DNA from: Anaerocolumna jejuensis DSM 15929
Lineage (GTDB): Bacteria; Bacillota; Clostridia; Lachnospirales; Lachnospiraceae
Reading direction: 5' to 3'
Assembly (NCBI RefSeq): GCF_900142215.1
Contig: NZ_FRAC01000027.1
Coordinates: 1-64,000, forward strand
DNA: 64,000 nucleotides
Both the position numbers and the translations under genes were made by a program. The notes beneath the pieces are model-generated. The model did not search any database. It worked only from the letters and a program-made list of their open reading frames with translations, and was not told where the DNA came from. Positions 43,460 to 52,817 of this stretch are shown here, in pieces. Positions within the stretch are counted from its first letter, which is position 1, and each line of letters starts with the position of its first letter.

Positions 43460-45331
43460 TTATTTGTCTGGGGTACTGCTTGGGGCAGTATCCCTGTGTA
43501 TATAATTCTTGATTAAATCCTGGTTCAGTATTTCTTCCGAGGTCTTCTTTACCGTTATGGCACGGTTATAATCCTCTTCATACTGGGAGGCATCCAAAGG
43601 AGTCTCTGTTTTAATATCCCAGGCCCTGCTGCCGTCAAACACGCCTTCTCTTGAGATTTCAAACATCACATTGTTATGGATAAAGGAACCTCTGAACAGA
43701 TATGCTGTAAAAGCGGCAAAGCCGTCGGTTGCATTGCATAAATCCTGTCCAAGAATATAGGGCTGGTCAAACTTAAGGCCCATAATATTGGCAATGGTCG
43801 GAAGGAAATCTATCTGTCCGCCGGTGGTGTGAATGGTTTCTTTTACTCCACTGCCGGGAACATGAATCATAAGCGGTATACGAAGCATCTCATCATAATC
43901 ATAGGTTCTTCCAAGATACTTCTCCATCATTTCCTTGTTATTGTCCATATTGAGGTTCAATGCATGATGGTCTCCATAAAGAGCAATTACCGTATTGTCA
44001 TACAGTCCTTCATTCTTTAATTCCTGAATAAACTGACCGAAAGCCTCATCAAAATAATGTACTGTTTTTAAATAGGAACCGAATTTCGTACCCTCATCCT
44101 CCGGCTTTATCTTCAGGGTAACATCCTTATCTTCTATTACAAAGGGATGATGTGAGGTAAGGGTAATAATAAAGCTGAAAAACGGCTTCTTTTGTTTTTC
44201 CAGGATATCTGCTGCCTGACGGAACATGGACTTATCAGAAATACCCAGGCCAATGATGTCGCTCTGATCCAGGTCCTCCATACTGTAGAAATTCTGAAAG
44301 CCCTGTCCGGGATAAGCCGCTTCACGATTCCAGAATTCTCCCTTGTAGCCGTGTATGGCAAGAGTATCATATCCTTTATCCCTTAACAGCCAGGGAAGCC
44401 CATCGAAGGTATTGTTCTGATACAGGGTATAGCATTCCCTGTCAATTACCGGGTAAAGGCTGTTTAAGGTAGAAAACTCAGCATCTACTGTATTTCCTTT
44501 TCCAATGGTGGTGTAATAACGGTCAAAATAAACCGTATCCTGCTGAAGGAAAGCATTCAGGTTAGGTGTAATTACCTGTCCATTGTACTGGGCATTGACA
44601 ACAAAATTCTGCAGGGCTTCCACCTGAATCACAATGAGGTTCTTGCCTTCCCCTATGTTCTTATATTTTGGCCCGCTGACCTGAGGAGTTACCTCTTTTA
44701 CCGTATCAAGTACTTCCTTCTCCGGCACTTCCTCCGTTACCACACTTTCAGCAATGGCATTATAAATATCATTTACATGGTTTGAGAAAAACTCAACACT
44801 GTTTACTTTATCAATTGTTTTGCTTTCAAACGGATTAACGACCAGCAGAATGAATATACTTACAAAGCCTATGGCAATGTATTTAAGCTCCCTCTTATAG
44901 CTCCAGGCAGCCCGCTTACTGTTATCCTTTAAAAACTTCTTAAAATAATAATAAATTATCGGGATATCTGCAAACAACAAAAAGCTTGCCGGTATCAGGG
45001 TCGCAACAAAACTTTCGGGAACCGCGGCAACATTTTTCGCCTGCCACAATTGTTTTATGGATACCGTCTGGTTATAATAATTATAATACATGGTGTCTGC
45101 AAACATAAGGAGGCTTAACAAGCTGTAAATAATCAGGAATGTGATATTCTTCCTTTTTAACCTGCTCCTTATAAAGCTTAAGAATATAAGCCCCAGCGCT
45201 GTAACACTGACCAGAATAAAGACAATATCGGAAACATCTACATCAATCAGTTTATAATATACGACCAGTTTGAATGCAAAAAACAATAAAATCATATAGG
45301 GAGACTTAAAAATCTCCTTTAACTTTTTCAC
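43460..45331 (-). CDS. LTA synthase family protein (sulfatase-type polyglycerol-phosphate transferase)
   Basis: 623-residue membrane enzyme with five N-terminal helices (about 10-190) and a large extracellular sulfatase-fold domain (about 230-600). The active-site threonine is in GKGNTVDAEFSTLNSLYP; metal ligands include YGDHHALN and the SHHPFVI segment. Known members polymerise glycerol phosphate from phosphatidylglycerol onto a glycolipid to make lipoteichoic acid or related envelope polymers. GTG start with GGAGAGG about 7 nt upstream. It stands alone. Confidence 0.9.
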   Translation of the reverse strand: MKKLKEIFKSPYMILLFFAFKLVVYYKLIDVDVSDIVFILVSVTALGLIFLSFIRSRLKRKNITFLIIYSLLSLLMFADTMYYNYYNQTVSIKQLWQAKNVAAVPESFVATLIPASFLLFADIPIIYYYFKKFLKDNSKRAAWSYKRELKYIAIGFVSIFILLVVNPFESKTIDKVNSVEFFSNHVNDIYNAIAESVVTEEVPEKEVLDTVKEVTPQVSGPKYKNIGEGKNLIVIQVEALQNFVVNAQYNGQVITPNLNAFLQQDTVYFDRYYTTIGKGNTVDAEFSTLNSLYPVIDRECYTLYQNNTFDGLPWLLRDKGYDTLAIHGYKGEFWNREAAYPGQGFQNFYSMEDLDQSDIIGLGISDKSMFRQAADILEKQKKPFFSFIITLTSHHPFVIEDKDVTLKIKPEDEGTKFGSYLKTVHYFDEAFGQFIQELKNEGLYDNTVIALYGDHHALNLNMDNNKEMMEKYLGRTYDYDEMLRIPLMIHVPGSGVKETIHTTGGQIDFLPTIANIMGLKFDQPYILGQDLCNATDGFAAFTAYLFRGSFIHNNVMFEISREGVFDGSRAWDIKTETPLDASQYEEDYNRAITVKKTSEEILNQDLIKNYIHRDTAPSSTPDK

Positions 45332-45458
45332 TTACATCCTCTCCTTAATAAGAACCTTACAAATCATTTACAAACATTAACTCTAATTTATAATAGCTCA
45401 TTGGGTTTTTTTTATCAAGAAGGGAATTCTTAAGTTTATCTTAACGATTTCAAAATTT

Positions 45459-46208
45459 TTACTCTTTTTCCTTTATTTTTTCTAAAGGTTCTGAAACGTT
45501 AACCGCATATTCCGGCCTTGAATCCCCTCGTTTTACCGGTGCTACATAGTTCGCTGCATTGATAAGCACCTTCTTTATATCTTCATTATAAAAGGTAGGA
45601 TATTCCTCATGTCCCGGTCTGAAATAGAATATCTTTCCTCTTCCTCTGTTAAATACACAGCCGCTTCTGCATACCTCTCCTCCTTCAAACCAGCTTATAA
45701 AAACCAGTTCATCCGGGCTTGGTATTTCGAACTGCTCTCCGTACATTTCTTCCTTGGGCAGTTCTATATATTCTCCGATTCCTTCGGTGATGGGATGACC
45801 GGGCTCCACGACCCACAGGCGTTCTTTTTCATCTGCTACTCTCCACTTTAAATTACAGGAGGTTCCCATGAGTTTACGAAAGATTTTGGAGTGGTGTCCT
45901 GAATGCAGCACAATGAGTCCCATTCCATTTAAGACTCTGCTTTGAACCTTTTCTACAATTTGGTCATCTACTTCATCATGTGCCATATGTCCCCACCAGA
46001 ACAAAACATCGGTATTATTTAATACCTCATCCGTTAAACCATGCTGCGGTTCGTCCAGGGTAGCTGTTTTCACTTCATACTTATCATCGCCGTCAAAGTA
46101 ATCTGCCAGAACCTTGTGTATTCCCTCCGGATATATTTTCCCTATTTTTTCTTCCGCCTTCTCATGACGGTACTCATTCCATACTGTTACACGTATTTTT
46201 TCACTCAT
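45459..46208 (-). CDS. ThuA domain-containing protein
   Basis: 249-residue cytoplasmic protein of the ThuA (trehalose-utilisation-like) family, glutamine-amidotransferase-like fold. Marks are VTVWNEYRHE near the start, LFWWGHMAHDEV, LIVLHSGHHS, and the C-terminal YFRPGHEEYPTFYN. Linked in other bacteria to sugar metabolism, reaction unknown. ATG 46208 (MSEKIRVTVW) is used; AAGGA lies upstream, though two earlier in-frame ATGs exist. No sugar genes adjoin it. Confidence 0.88.
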   Translation of the reverse strand: MSEKIRVTVWNEYRHEKAEEKIGKIYPEGIHKVLADYFDGDDKYEVKTATLDEPQHGLTDEVLNNTDVLFWWGHMAHDEVDDQIVEKVQSRVLNGMGLIVLHSGHHSKIFRKLMGTSCNLKWRVADEKERLWVVEPGHPITEGIGEYIELPKEEMYGEQFEIPSPDELVFISWFEGGEVCRSGCVFNRGRGKIFYFRPGHEEYPTFYNEDIKKVLINAANYVAPVKRGDSRPEYAVNVSEPLEKIKEKE

Positions 46209-46429
46209 ATTAAACATCCTTTCCCTTGGCTTCATTATTTCCCAAACTCAGGTATTTTAAATCATAATTACCTTATCACCTTTAAAAATCAGCTTTTTAT
46301 TTCCATATTCCTTACAGCTGCCTTTTCCTGGAATTATAGAATACAACAAAGCTCCGCCTAACTATTAACCTTACTATTCCTGACCCCTGATGTCAATGTC
46401 TAATTTAATTATAAAAGATTTTTTCCACA

Positions 46430-46477
46430 TAGAAAATGCCCTGTTCTTATCCACTTAATATAGACAGAACAGGGCAT
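46430..46477 (-). terminator. Terminator of the NfeD/SPFH operon
   Basis: Perfect 12-bp arms ATGCCCTGTTCT/AGAACAGGGCAT followed on the minus strand by TTTTCT. Confidence 0.85.
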
Positions 46478-46490
46478 GGTTTACAGCTTA

Positions 46491-47411
46491 TTACTGTTTA
46501 TCGCTTATTACTTCCGTGATGGATTTGGCAAGACCTGCAATTCCTTGAATCTCGGAAGGTATAATAATCTTTGTAGCTTTACCGTCAGCTGCCTTTTGGA
46601 ATGCCTCCAGGCTCTTAATCTGAAGCACTGCTGTGCTGGGGCTTGAATCATTTAAGAAGCGGATACCGTCTGCATTTGCCTTCTGGACAGTAAGAGTAGC
46701 TTCTGCCTGGCCTTCTGCTTCTCTTATGGTTGCTTCCTTTACGGCTTCTGCATGAAGGATAGCTGCTGCTTTCTCTGCTTCTGCTTCCAGAATAGCAGAC
46801 TGTTTCTTACCTTCTGCCACAAGAATCTGGGAAGTTTTTTCACCTTCCGCACGGAGGATGGCTTCTCTTCGTTCACGTTCTGCCTTCATCTGTTTCTCCA
46901 TGGCATCCTGAATGGCTGCCGGAGGTATAATATTCTTTAATTCTACACGGTTTACCTTAATACCCCAGGGGTCAGTTGCCACATCAAGGGATACTCTCAT
47001 CTTGGTATTGATAATCTCTCTGGAGGTCAGGGTCTGATCCAGCTCCAGATCACCGATAATATTACGAAGGGTGGTAGCTGTTAAGTTTTCAATAGCAATA
47101 AGAGGACGCTCCACACCATAAGCAAAAAGCTTGGGGTCGGTTATCTGAAAGAATACAACGGTATCAATTTTCATGGTTACGTTATCCTTTGTGATAACAG
47201 GCTGAGGTGCAAAGTCTACTACCTGTTCTTTTAAAAGTACTCTTTTCGCAACCTTATCAATAAAGGGCACCATAAAATGAATACCAACATTCCAGGTTGC
47301 CTGAAATCCTCCCAGTCTTTCCACTACATAAGAATGTGCCTGGGGAACGATACGTACACAAGATGCTACAACAATCAGTATAATGACTAACAGGCCAATA
47401 ATTACAGGCAT
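46491..47411 (-). CDS. SPFH/Band 7 (stomatin/QmcA-like) membrane protein
   Basis: 306-residue scaffold protein: N-terminal membrane helix (about 3-20), Band 7 domain (about 25-185, with VERLGGFQATWNVGIH and LDVATDPWGIKVNRVELKNI) and a coiled-coil rich in Ala/Glu/Lys (about 185-250). Such proteins oligomerise at membrane microdomains and influence protease and lipid organisation. One base separates it from the NfeD gene upstream, the classic partner. GAGGGAG precedes the ATG. Confidence 0.92.
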   Translation of the reverse strand: MPVIIGLLVIILIVVASCVRIVPQAHSYVVERLGGFQATWNVGIHFMVPFIDKVAKRVLLKEQVVDFAPQPVITKDNVTMKIDTVVFFQITDPKLFAYGVERPLIAIENLTATTLRNIIGDLELDQTLTSREIINTKMRVSLDVATDPWGIKVNRVELKNIIPPAAIQDAMEKQMKAERERREAILRAEGEKTSQILVAEGKKQSAILEAEAEKAAAILHAEAVKEATIREAEGQAEATLTVQKANADGIRFLNDSSPSTAVLQIKSLEAFQKAADGKATKIIIPSEIQGIAGLAKSITEVISDKQ

Positions 47412-47412
47412 T

Positions 47413-47853
47413 TTAAACTCCCTCTCTTTCCTCTTCTACAATTAATTTTACACCGGACACTTTTTTAACGAGAACCTTTTTCCCTTCTTTGATAACAGCC
47501 GAATCTTCATAGGCTCTGGCTGTCCATTCCAGACCGTTTAACATTACAACTCCTGTTTCGTTGAAGTTATCAATTGTCTCAAGAACCTTCCCTGTGCTTC
47601 CTTCCAAGCTTTCGTAGTTGGTTTTTACTCTTTTGTTATTAAAATATTTAACCGCTATGGGCCTTGTAAAGTAAAGCAGTACAAAGGATACTATGATAAA
47701 GACCACAATCTCCAATATGATATTATCTGAAAACAAAGAGATGAAAAAGGCTACCAGAGCTCCACCGGCAAACCATATAGATGCCAGCCCCAAGGTAAAT
47801 ATCTCGATAAGCAGCAGGATAATAAGTGCGACCAGCCAATAAATGGAATCCAC
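47413..47853 (-). CDS. NfeD-like membrane protein
   Basis: 146 residues: three to four N-terminal helices (about 5-75, with LASIWFAGGALVAFFISLF) and a C-terminal OB-fold (about 85-140, GSTGKVLETIDNFNETGVVMLNGLEWTA in two parts). NfeD proteins pair with SPFH proteins, here encoded 1 nt downstream. GTG start with AAGGAGG upstream. It lacks the serine-protease domain of long NfeD forms. Confidence 0.9.
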   Translation of the reverse strand: MDSIYWLVALIILLLIEIFTLGLASIWFAGGALVAFFISLFSDNIILEIVVFIIVSFVLLYFTRPIAVKYFNNKRVKTNYESLEGSTGKVLETIDNFNETGVVMLNGLEWTARAYEDSAVIKEGKKVLVKKVSGVKLIVEEEREGV

Positions 47854-48045
47854 GGAACTATTCCTCCTTCCGAAGTTTTATATAATTATTTTACTTCATA
47901 TTTTATAAAATGACAACCTTTGCCTTACAGATTTTAGCTTTCTAAGTGATTTTTAATCCTTCTCTAACCTGACAGCATCCTATAAATATCTGCCTGCTGC
48001 TGTTTACTGGATAAAATCAGCGGCAGGAAGCTTTCAACCTGTTTG

Positions 48046-48831
48046 TTACCGCCTCTTTTGGCGGTAGATTTCATACATTATCAGAGCGGCTGCAATTCCG
48101 GCATTTAAGGATTCGACCTTTCCCTCCATGGGGATTTTAATGTTACAGGTGGAAAGTGCCGCAGCTTCCTCACTTAAGCCCTTTGCTTCATTTCCGATAA
48201 GAACCGCCGACTTTTCAGGGTAGGAAAGGGAGTCGTATTCCACAGCTGCTTTTAAATGTGCGGCATAAACAGATATACCGGCCGCTTTGATCTCCTCCAG
48301 TGCCCCATAAAAATCCTTTACATAGACAAAGGGCATACGGTAAATTGCTCCCATGGTGGCGCGGATTACCTTGGGATTATAAATATCCACGGAGGACTGG
48401 CTTAGAATTATGCCGGTAACCCCGGCTCCTTCTGCCGTCCTTACAATGGTCCCAAGATTTCCAGGATCACGGAGGTCTTCCAGGAGCACCAGGTTCACTG
48501 TCTGCTTCTTTATTATTTCTGATAGATTATATCCCTTTCTTTTAACCACTGCCAGAACTCCCTGAGGAGCCAGGGTATCGCTTGCTGCCTTCATTACCTG
48601 CTCTGTTACCGTTTCACAGGCTGCTCCCTTAAAATAATCCGGGTCCTCCCCTGTTTTTTCTTCATAGAGTTCTTCCGTTACATAAGCCTTTATAAGATGT
48701 CCTCCATCCCTGGCCTCCTCGAACATCTTAATGCCTTCTGCCACAAAAGCATTTTGCTCCAGCCTTTCTTTTGGTTTGGCCTGCAGCTGAATTAAATTCT
48801 TTATCTGCGGATTTGATGTGCTGCTAATCAT
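48046..48831 (-). CDS. SpoU/TrmH family RNA 2'-O-methyltransferase
   Basis: 261-residue enzyme with an N-terminal substrate-binding L30e-like domain (about 1-95) and a C-terminal SPOUT knot (about 105-260). Knot motifs are LEDLRDPGNLGTIVRTAEG (motif 1), LIGNEAKGLS (motif 2) and IPMEGKVESLNAGIAAALIMYE (motif 3, split here as IPMEGKVESL and NAGIAAALIM). Methylates rRNA or tRNA ribose from SAM; target not determinable. It often sits near phe or met tRNA synthetase genes. Confidence 0.92.
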   Translation of the reverse strand: MISSTSNPQIKNLIQLQAKPKERLEQNAFVAEGIKMFEEARDGGHLIKAYVTEELYEEKTGEDPDYFKGAACETVTEQVMKAASDTLAPQGVLAVVKRKGYNLSEIIKKQTVNLVLLEDLRDPGNLGTIVRTAEGAGVTGIILSQSSVDIYNPKVIRATMGAIYRMPFVYVKDFYGALEEIKAAGISVYAAHLKAAVEYDSLSYPEKSAVLIGNEAKGLSEEAAALSTCNIKIPMEGKVESLNAGIAAALIMYEIYRQKRR

Positions 48832-49027
48832 ATTTTACTCTTTCTCCCACTTAAGGTATTTCTTCTATTTTACGTCCCTGGCTTTTCCCTTCCTATATCC
48901 GGTCACAGGAGGGAACCTTCCTTCTATTCTAACGTATCTTTTGTCAGGCTGCAAGCATTTTAAAGCCTCTCTCCCCATTGGAAACAGCAGTATATATGCG
49001 GCCGCGGCTCTTACAGATTTTCTAAGC

Positions 49028-50614
49028 TTACTCAATCTTACTGAATAATATCTCTGTTTCAGGAATTCGATAGCCCGGCTGTGTATATTGTATCTTCCAG
49101 GCTGTTTCAAGACCCAGCCAGCTTAAAATTTTTTCAGATGAAAAGGGTAGGAAGGGTGCAAGAAGAATCCCGAGATTTCCGGCCAGCTGTATACAATTAT
49201 AAAGGGTATTTTCACAATCCGGCTGGTTTTGGGTTCTGGTAATCCAGGGCGCCCTGCTGTCAAAATACTTATTGGAGAACCGTACCAGCTGAAATATATA
49301 CTCCAACGCCTCTTTCAGGGCTCCCTGATTGATGAGTCTTCCTGCCATATCGAAAGTATCCGTAATTTTATCTTTCACATCACTCTCAATATTTCCTTTT
49401 GTAACGGAACTTTCATAATATTTATGAAGGAATACGAAGGTTCTGTTTGCAAAATTCCCATATGCCCCTGCCAATTCACTGTTACAGCTTTTGGTAAACT
49501 CATGGAGGGTAAAATCCGTGTCCCGCTTCTCCGGTCCGTTTGCTATCATAAAATAGCGGAATGCATCGGGGTTGTATTGTCCTATAATATCTTTTACCCA
49601 GATAGCATGGTTCTTGCTGGTGGAAATCTTCCTGCCTTCCAGGGTCAGATATTCATTGGAAATAATGTCATCCGGCAGATGGCTGCCGCCGCCCTGAGCA
49701 ATTAACAAGGAAGGCAGGATGAGGGTGTGGAAGGGGATATTATCTTTTGCATGAACGTAATAATGCCTTGCTCCTTCGCCCCAAAGCTCCTCAAAGCTTT
49801 CTCCCCGAAGCCGGGCAGCTTCCTTGCTCATGGACAAATATCCAAGTACATTTTCAGCCCAGATATAAATCTTTTTCTTATCATACCCTTTATATGGTAC
49901 ATCAATTCCCCAATCAAGGTCCCTGGTAAGCGCACGGTCCCTCAGGCCCTCTTTCAGATAGCGTTCTGTCATTGCAATGGCATTTTTCCGCCAATTAGGA
50001 TGGGTTACCAGCAGCTTTTCCAGCTGGTCTCTCAATCCGGTAACCCTAAGATAAAGATGTTTACTTTCCCGAAGCTCCGGTGTACTGCCGCAAATCATGC
50101 ATCTTGGTTCCAAAAGCCGTTCCGTATCCAGGACTGTTCCGCAGGCATCACACTGGTCACCTCTTGCTTCTCCTCCGCACACAGGACATTTGCCTTCCAC
50201 ATAACGGTCCGGCAGAAACTGGTTACAATGACTGCAAAAGCTTTGGGGTGATGCCTTTTCGTATACGTATTCCGACTCATACAGCTTTTTGTGAAAGCTG
50301 CTGACAAACTCTTTGTGTAGTTCATCGGAAGTCTTTCCATATACATCATAGGAAAAGCCCAGCCATTCAAAGCACCGGCAGAATTCTCTGTGGTATTGAC
50401 TGCTGATTTCTTCTGCGGTTCTTCCCTCCTGCCTGGCTCTAATCGTGACCGGCGTTCCATGACAGTCACTGCCGGATACATAATATACATCATTGCCGAT
50501 GGCCCTGTGGTATCTTGCTATAACATCTCCGGGCAATAAGCCTGCTACATGTCCAATATGGAGGGAGCCATTGGCATAAGGCCAGGCTCCTCCAATCAAT
50601 ATTTTCTGCTTCAT
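49028..50614 (-). CDS. metG: Methionyl-tRNA synthetase
   Basis: 528-residue class I synthetase charging tRNA(Met). HIGH motif in GSLHIGHVAG, a zinc domain with four CxxC-type knuckles (CSHC, CPVC, CDAC, CMIC), and the KMSKS-equivalent GRKISTSKN, followed by the helical anticodon domain. The C-terminal EMAP/Trbp111 domain of many Firmicute enzymes (about 640-660 aa) is missing. Four knuckles and STSK rather than SKSK point to the archaeal-like MetRS branch sometimes found as a second enzyme. A T-box leader with ATG specifier controls it. GAGG precedes the ATG. Confidence 0.92.
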   Translation of the reverse strand: MKQKILIGGAWPYANGSLHIGHVAGLLPGDVIARYHRAIGNDVYYVSGSDCHGTPVTIRARQEGRTAEEISSQYHREFCRCFEWLGFSYDVYGKTSDELHKEFVSSFHKKLYESEYVYEKASPQSFCSHCNQFLPDRYVEGKCPVCGGEARGDQCDACGTVLDTERLLEPRCMICGSTPELRESKHLYLRVTGLRDQLEKLLVTHPNWRKNAIAMTERYLKEGLRDRALTRDLDWGIDVPYKGYDKKKIYIWAENVLGYLSMSKEAARLRGESFEELWGEGARHYYVHAKDNIPFHTLILPSLLIAQGGGSHLPDDIISNEYLTLEGRKISTSKNHAIWVKDIIGQYNPDAFRYFMIANGPEKRDTDFTLHEFTKSCNSELAGAYGNFANRTFVFLHKYYESSVTKGNIESDVKDKITDTFDMAGRLINQGALKEALEYIFQLVRFSNKYFDSRAPWITRTQNQPDCENTLYNCIQLAGNLGILLAPFLPFSSEKILSWLGLETAWKIQYTQPGYRIPETEILFSKIE

Positions 50615-50694
50615 TATAAAACCTCACTTTCTGAATTTGATTTCGTTCACGTTATTTTGACTCGCTTGCATAGCTGTATGCCAGCATTGCACAT

Positions 50695-51002
50695 AAAAAA
50701 AGCCCTCACCCCCGAAAAAATATTTTCGAGGACGAGAGCTGCAAGCTTCGTGTTACCACCTCAAATTCACCTCTGCTTCACAGCAGAGACCTTGTCAGCT
50801 GCGGATATATAAAGATATCGACAGCCCGGCACAATAACGGGTGCGCCCGTCGCAGCCTTGTGCCAAAACTTCAGCATTCGGTACGCAGTTCCAAGACCAT
50901 TTTCAAAAACACCTTCCGTATCCCTTTCCACCCTCCGGGACTCTCTGTGACTTTCCTTGTTTTTTACTTTTCTTTTCATCACTTTTAGTTATATAAGATT
51001 TT
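50695..51002 (-). promoter_or_regulatory. T-box riboswitch upstream of metG
   Basis: Read on the minus strand, the leader has a stem I region with AGAGAGTC and GGAGGGTGG, a specifier ATG (methionine) at 50875-50877 in CCGAATGCTGAAG, the T-box bulge sequence AGGTGGTAACACG (about 50749-50762), and a terminator hairpin CTCTCGTCCTCG../..GGTGAGGGC ending in a U-run at 50695-50701. Uncharged tRNA(Met) should stabilise the antiterminator and switch metG on. Confidence 0.92.
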
Positions 51003-51007
51003 ATGCT

Positions 51008-51036
51008 ATTATAATTCACTCTTTTTTCCTTGTCAA
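51008..51036 (-). promoter_or_regulatory. Consensus promoter of the metG T-box transcript
   Basis: Minus strand TTGACA (51031-51036) and TATAAT (51008-51013) with a 17-base spacer, a full consensus promoter; start near 51001. Confidence 0.85.
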
Positions 51037-51093
51037 ACAATTATTCAATTATGTCGGGTAAAATAAATTTTTTTTATTGGCAGTTACCGATAC

Positions 51094-51153
51094 AAAATAA
51101 AAGGTATAACAGAAAGTCCCGGTTACCCAGTCTTCTGTTATACCTTTTATTTT
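51094..51153. terminator. Bidirectional terminator
   Basis: Long perfect arms AAAATAAAAGGTATAACAGA and its complement around a loop of about 18 nt with GTCCCGG. It lies just downstream (minus strand) of the small ORF 51176-51343 and insulates the metG promoter. Confidence 0.8.
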
Positions 51154-51175
51154 AAGCTTGTAATGAAACCTTCAC

Positions 51176-51343
51176 TTAATATAAATACTTTTTCATAAAT
51201 TCAGATGACAGGGCTACCTGCGGAAGTAATAACATTTCCGCAGGCCTTCCCCACTTACGCCAAGGATTGTATACTGCCCTCTGCAGAAAATGCATCACGA
51301 AACAATCACATTCCCTGATTCCACCATCAATACAGTCCTTCAC
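51176..51343 (-). CDS. Possible 55-residue small protein or gene remnant
   Basis: Minus-strand ORF from GTG. The peptide is protein-like in its second half (FLQRAVYNPWRKWGRPAEML), and a terminator follows the stop by 22 nt, which supports a real transcript end. There is no good ribosome site and a stop lies just upstream in frame, so it may be the tail of a decayed gene. Family not recognised. The rest of 51344-51486 shows only an inverted pair ATCAAA/TTTGAT. Confidence 0.25.
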   Translation of the reverse strand: MKDCIDGGIRECDCFVMHFLQRAVYNPWRKWGRPAEMLLLPQVALSSEFMKKYLY

Positions 51344-51486
51344 TATAATCCCATGTCACCCAGCCTGTTTTTCATTTTATCCCTCTATCGTAAATATCAA
51401 ATCTTTGATTTGATATTTCTGAATAAGTAGTTGTAAAAAGGTTTTTATTTTTCAACCTAATCCCCATGCCTTATCCTTTTATTGAA

Positions 51487-51960
51487 TTAATCAATATATG
51501 TAACTTTTAATGTGCAGCTTTTTGCATAACCGGGAACATCTGAATAATTCGTTCTAGCCTCAAACAATACAATATAATTGCCTGCCGGTAAGGCTTTATC
51601 AGTGGAAATCTCTCCACTGGTTTCATCATAGTGTGTATAAATTTCTGAAGCAAATCCATACATTAAAATACTTTTATCCTGAGAACGGATTCTAAAAGAA
51701 AGAGTTCCTTTTGTAACACCGCTGACTTTTACTTTTACTTTGCTTTCTTCTTTCAAAGTAAACTTGACACAGGTCTCAACATCTTTCTTAAGACCGGTAA
51801 CAGTATAGGTCTTGCCTATCTTCACAGGTTTTGCATCTTCTCTTTTTTCGATGGATTTCACTGTGAGTTTTGTAGCTGCTGCTACACTATTGCCTTCCAA
51901 ATTGGCTACTGTTACGATTAACAATAATAAAACGCCTAGTCTCTTTAACACTCTTTTCAT
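51487..51960 (-). CDS. Secreted protein of unknown function
   Basis: 157 residues with a signal peptide (about 1-29, LLLLIVTVANLEGNSVAAA) and a beta-rich mature domain, strongly basic early on (KLTVKSIEKREDAKPVKIGK) and with pre-peptidase-C-like features (VKFTLKEESKVKVKVSG, LPAGNYIVLFEA). Such domains occur on secreted proteases and adhesins; here it stands alone. AGGAG precedes the ATG. A promoter at 52374-52402 may drive it across a 410-nt leader. Confidence 0.75.
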   Translation of the reverse strand: MKRVLKRLGVLLLLIVTVANLEGNSVAAATKLTVKSIEKREDAKPVKIGKTYTVTGLKKDVETCVKFTLKEESKVKVKVSGVTKGTLSFRIRSQDKSILMYGFASEIYTHYDETSGEISTDKALPAGNYIVLFEARTNYSDVPGYAKSCTLKVTYID

Positions 51961-52006
51961 AAATTCCTGTCTCCTTTTTCTTTTGTCTTTCTAATCTTTT
52001 GAATCA

Positions 52007-52162
52007 TTAGAGGGGACGGGTTCCTCTCACTTCGGAGGTCTGAATCACCCAACAAGCCTCTTTGTGTCTCACCTGTGGCAGAGAGGGGAATCTTGCCATT
52101 CGGTACATTGCATTAAAGCTATTTCCTGGTAAAACACCTGTACTACCTGTCACTCTGATCAT
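52007..52162 (-). CDS. Possible 51-residue small ORF in the leader of the secreted protein gene
   Basis: Minus-strand ORF open from 52195, first ATG at 52162. The peptide (for example ARFPSLPQVRHKEACWVIQ) does not match a family I know and has no clear ribosome site. The surrounding DNA has inverted pairs such as CCTCTC/GAGAGG, so this may be a structured RNA with a chance frame. Nothing else is evident in 52196-52373. Confidence 0.2.
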   Translation of the reverse strand: MIRVTGSTGVLPGNSFNAMYRMARFPSLPQVRHKEACWVIQTSEVRGTRPL

Positions 52163-52373
52163 GCAAAATGACTGCAATATAGGCAATGCGGAAAGTCATT
52201 TCATTAGCTGCTTTCTCCTGGGCATGCAAAACTTAGAATCATTTAACAGTACAACTGGTTCCCTATTCTGTTCAAAATAATCTCATTATGGATGGTGTGA
52301 AAGTTATCGGATGACTCTCCGGAATAAATTTTGATGGCTGGTTGGCTTATTTAAGCTTAACCACCTTGTATTC

Positions 52374-52402
52374 ACTATAATTGATAGACATTGTAATGTC
52401 AA
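52374..52402 (-). promoter_or_regulatory. Promoter reading toward the secreted protein gene
   Basis: Minus strand TTGACA (52397-52402) and TATAGT (52374-52379), 17-base spacer. The leader to the next clear gene start (51960) is about 400 nt. Confidence 0.6.
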
Positions 52403-52467
52403 GCAAGCACTTGCTTTTTATAGGTATTCCATATATTGTATAATCCGTCACATACCCACTTTTTTAA

Positions 52468-52612
52468 TAAAAATCGGTTTACCTGTTAGCCAGATAAACC
52501 GATTTTTTTATAAAATTATATTTTAAGTTAAAACAAAAGTTGCTGCAATCCAGTAAATACAAGGATTTTTATCATTGTTTGTCTAATCTGCTTAAGCACT
52601 TTGCTGGTCGTC
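52468..52612 (-). pseudogene. Detached copy of the prfA 3' end with its terminator
   Basis: On the minus strand it runs GACCAG, GCTTAAG, ..CCTTG.ATTTACTGGATT, AT-rich spacer, then hairpin AAATCGGTTTA/TAAACCGATTT. The same order with similar spacing is found at the true prfA end (55010-55160): GACCAG, CGCTTAAG, CCCTTGATTTTACTGGATT, AT-rich spacer, ATCGGTCT/AGACCGAT hairpin. By eye about two thirds of positions agree. The coding frame is broken here. Confidence 0.7.
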
Positions 52613-52817
52613 TTCCCAACACATATGTTTCTTTATTTTAGGGTGTACACATACATTGCGTTTAGGTTCTATTATTTCTTTTTTCCTCCCAATATGTAAT
52701 CGGGAGCATTATCGCACAATTCGAGATAGATTGCTACACGCCAGTTATTTGACAATTACTTTCATACTTAACTTCTGCATTATCATCGATGAGAAATGTT
52801 AAACTGGGAAAGGCAAG

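Noticed and set aside
52613..52817. Short minus-strand frame (38 codons, no start) next to the displaced prfA tail
   Set aside because: Looks faintly protein-like but has no start codon or ribosome site and no recognised family; not enough to list as a gene.
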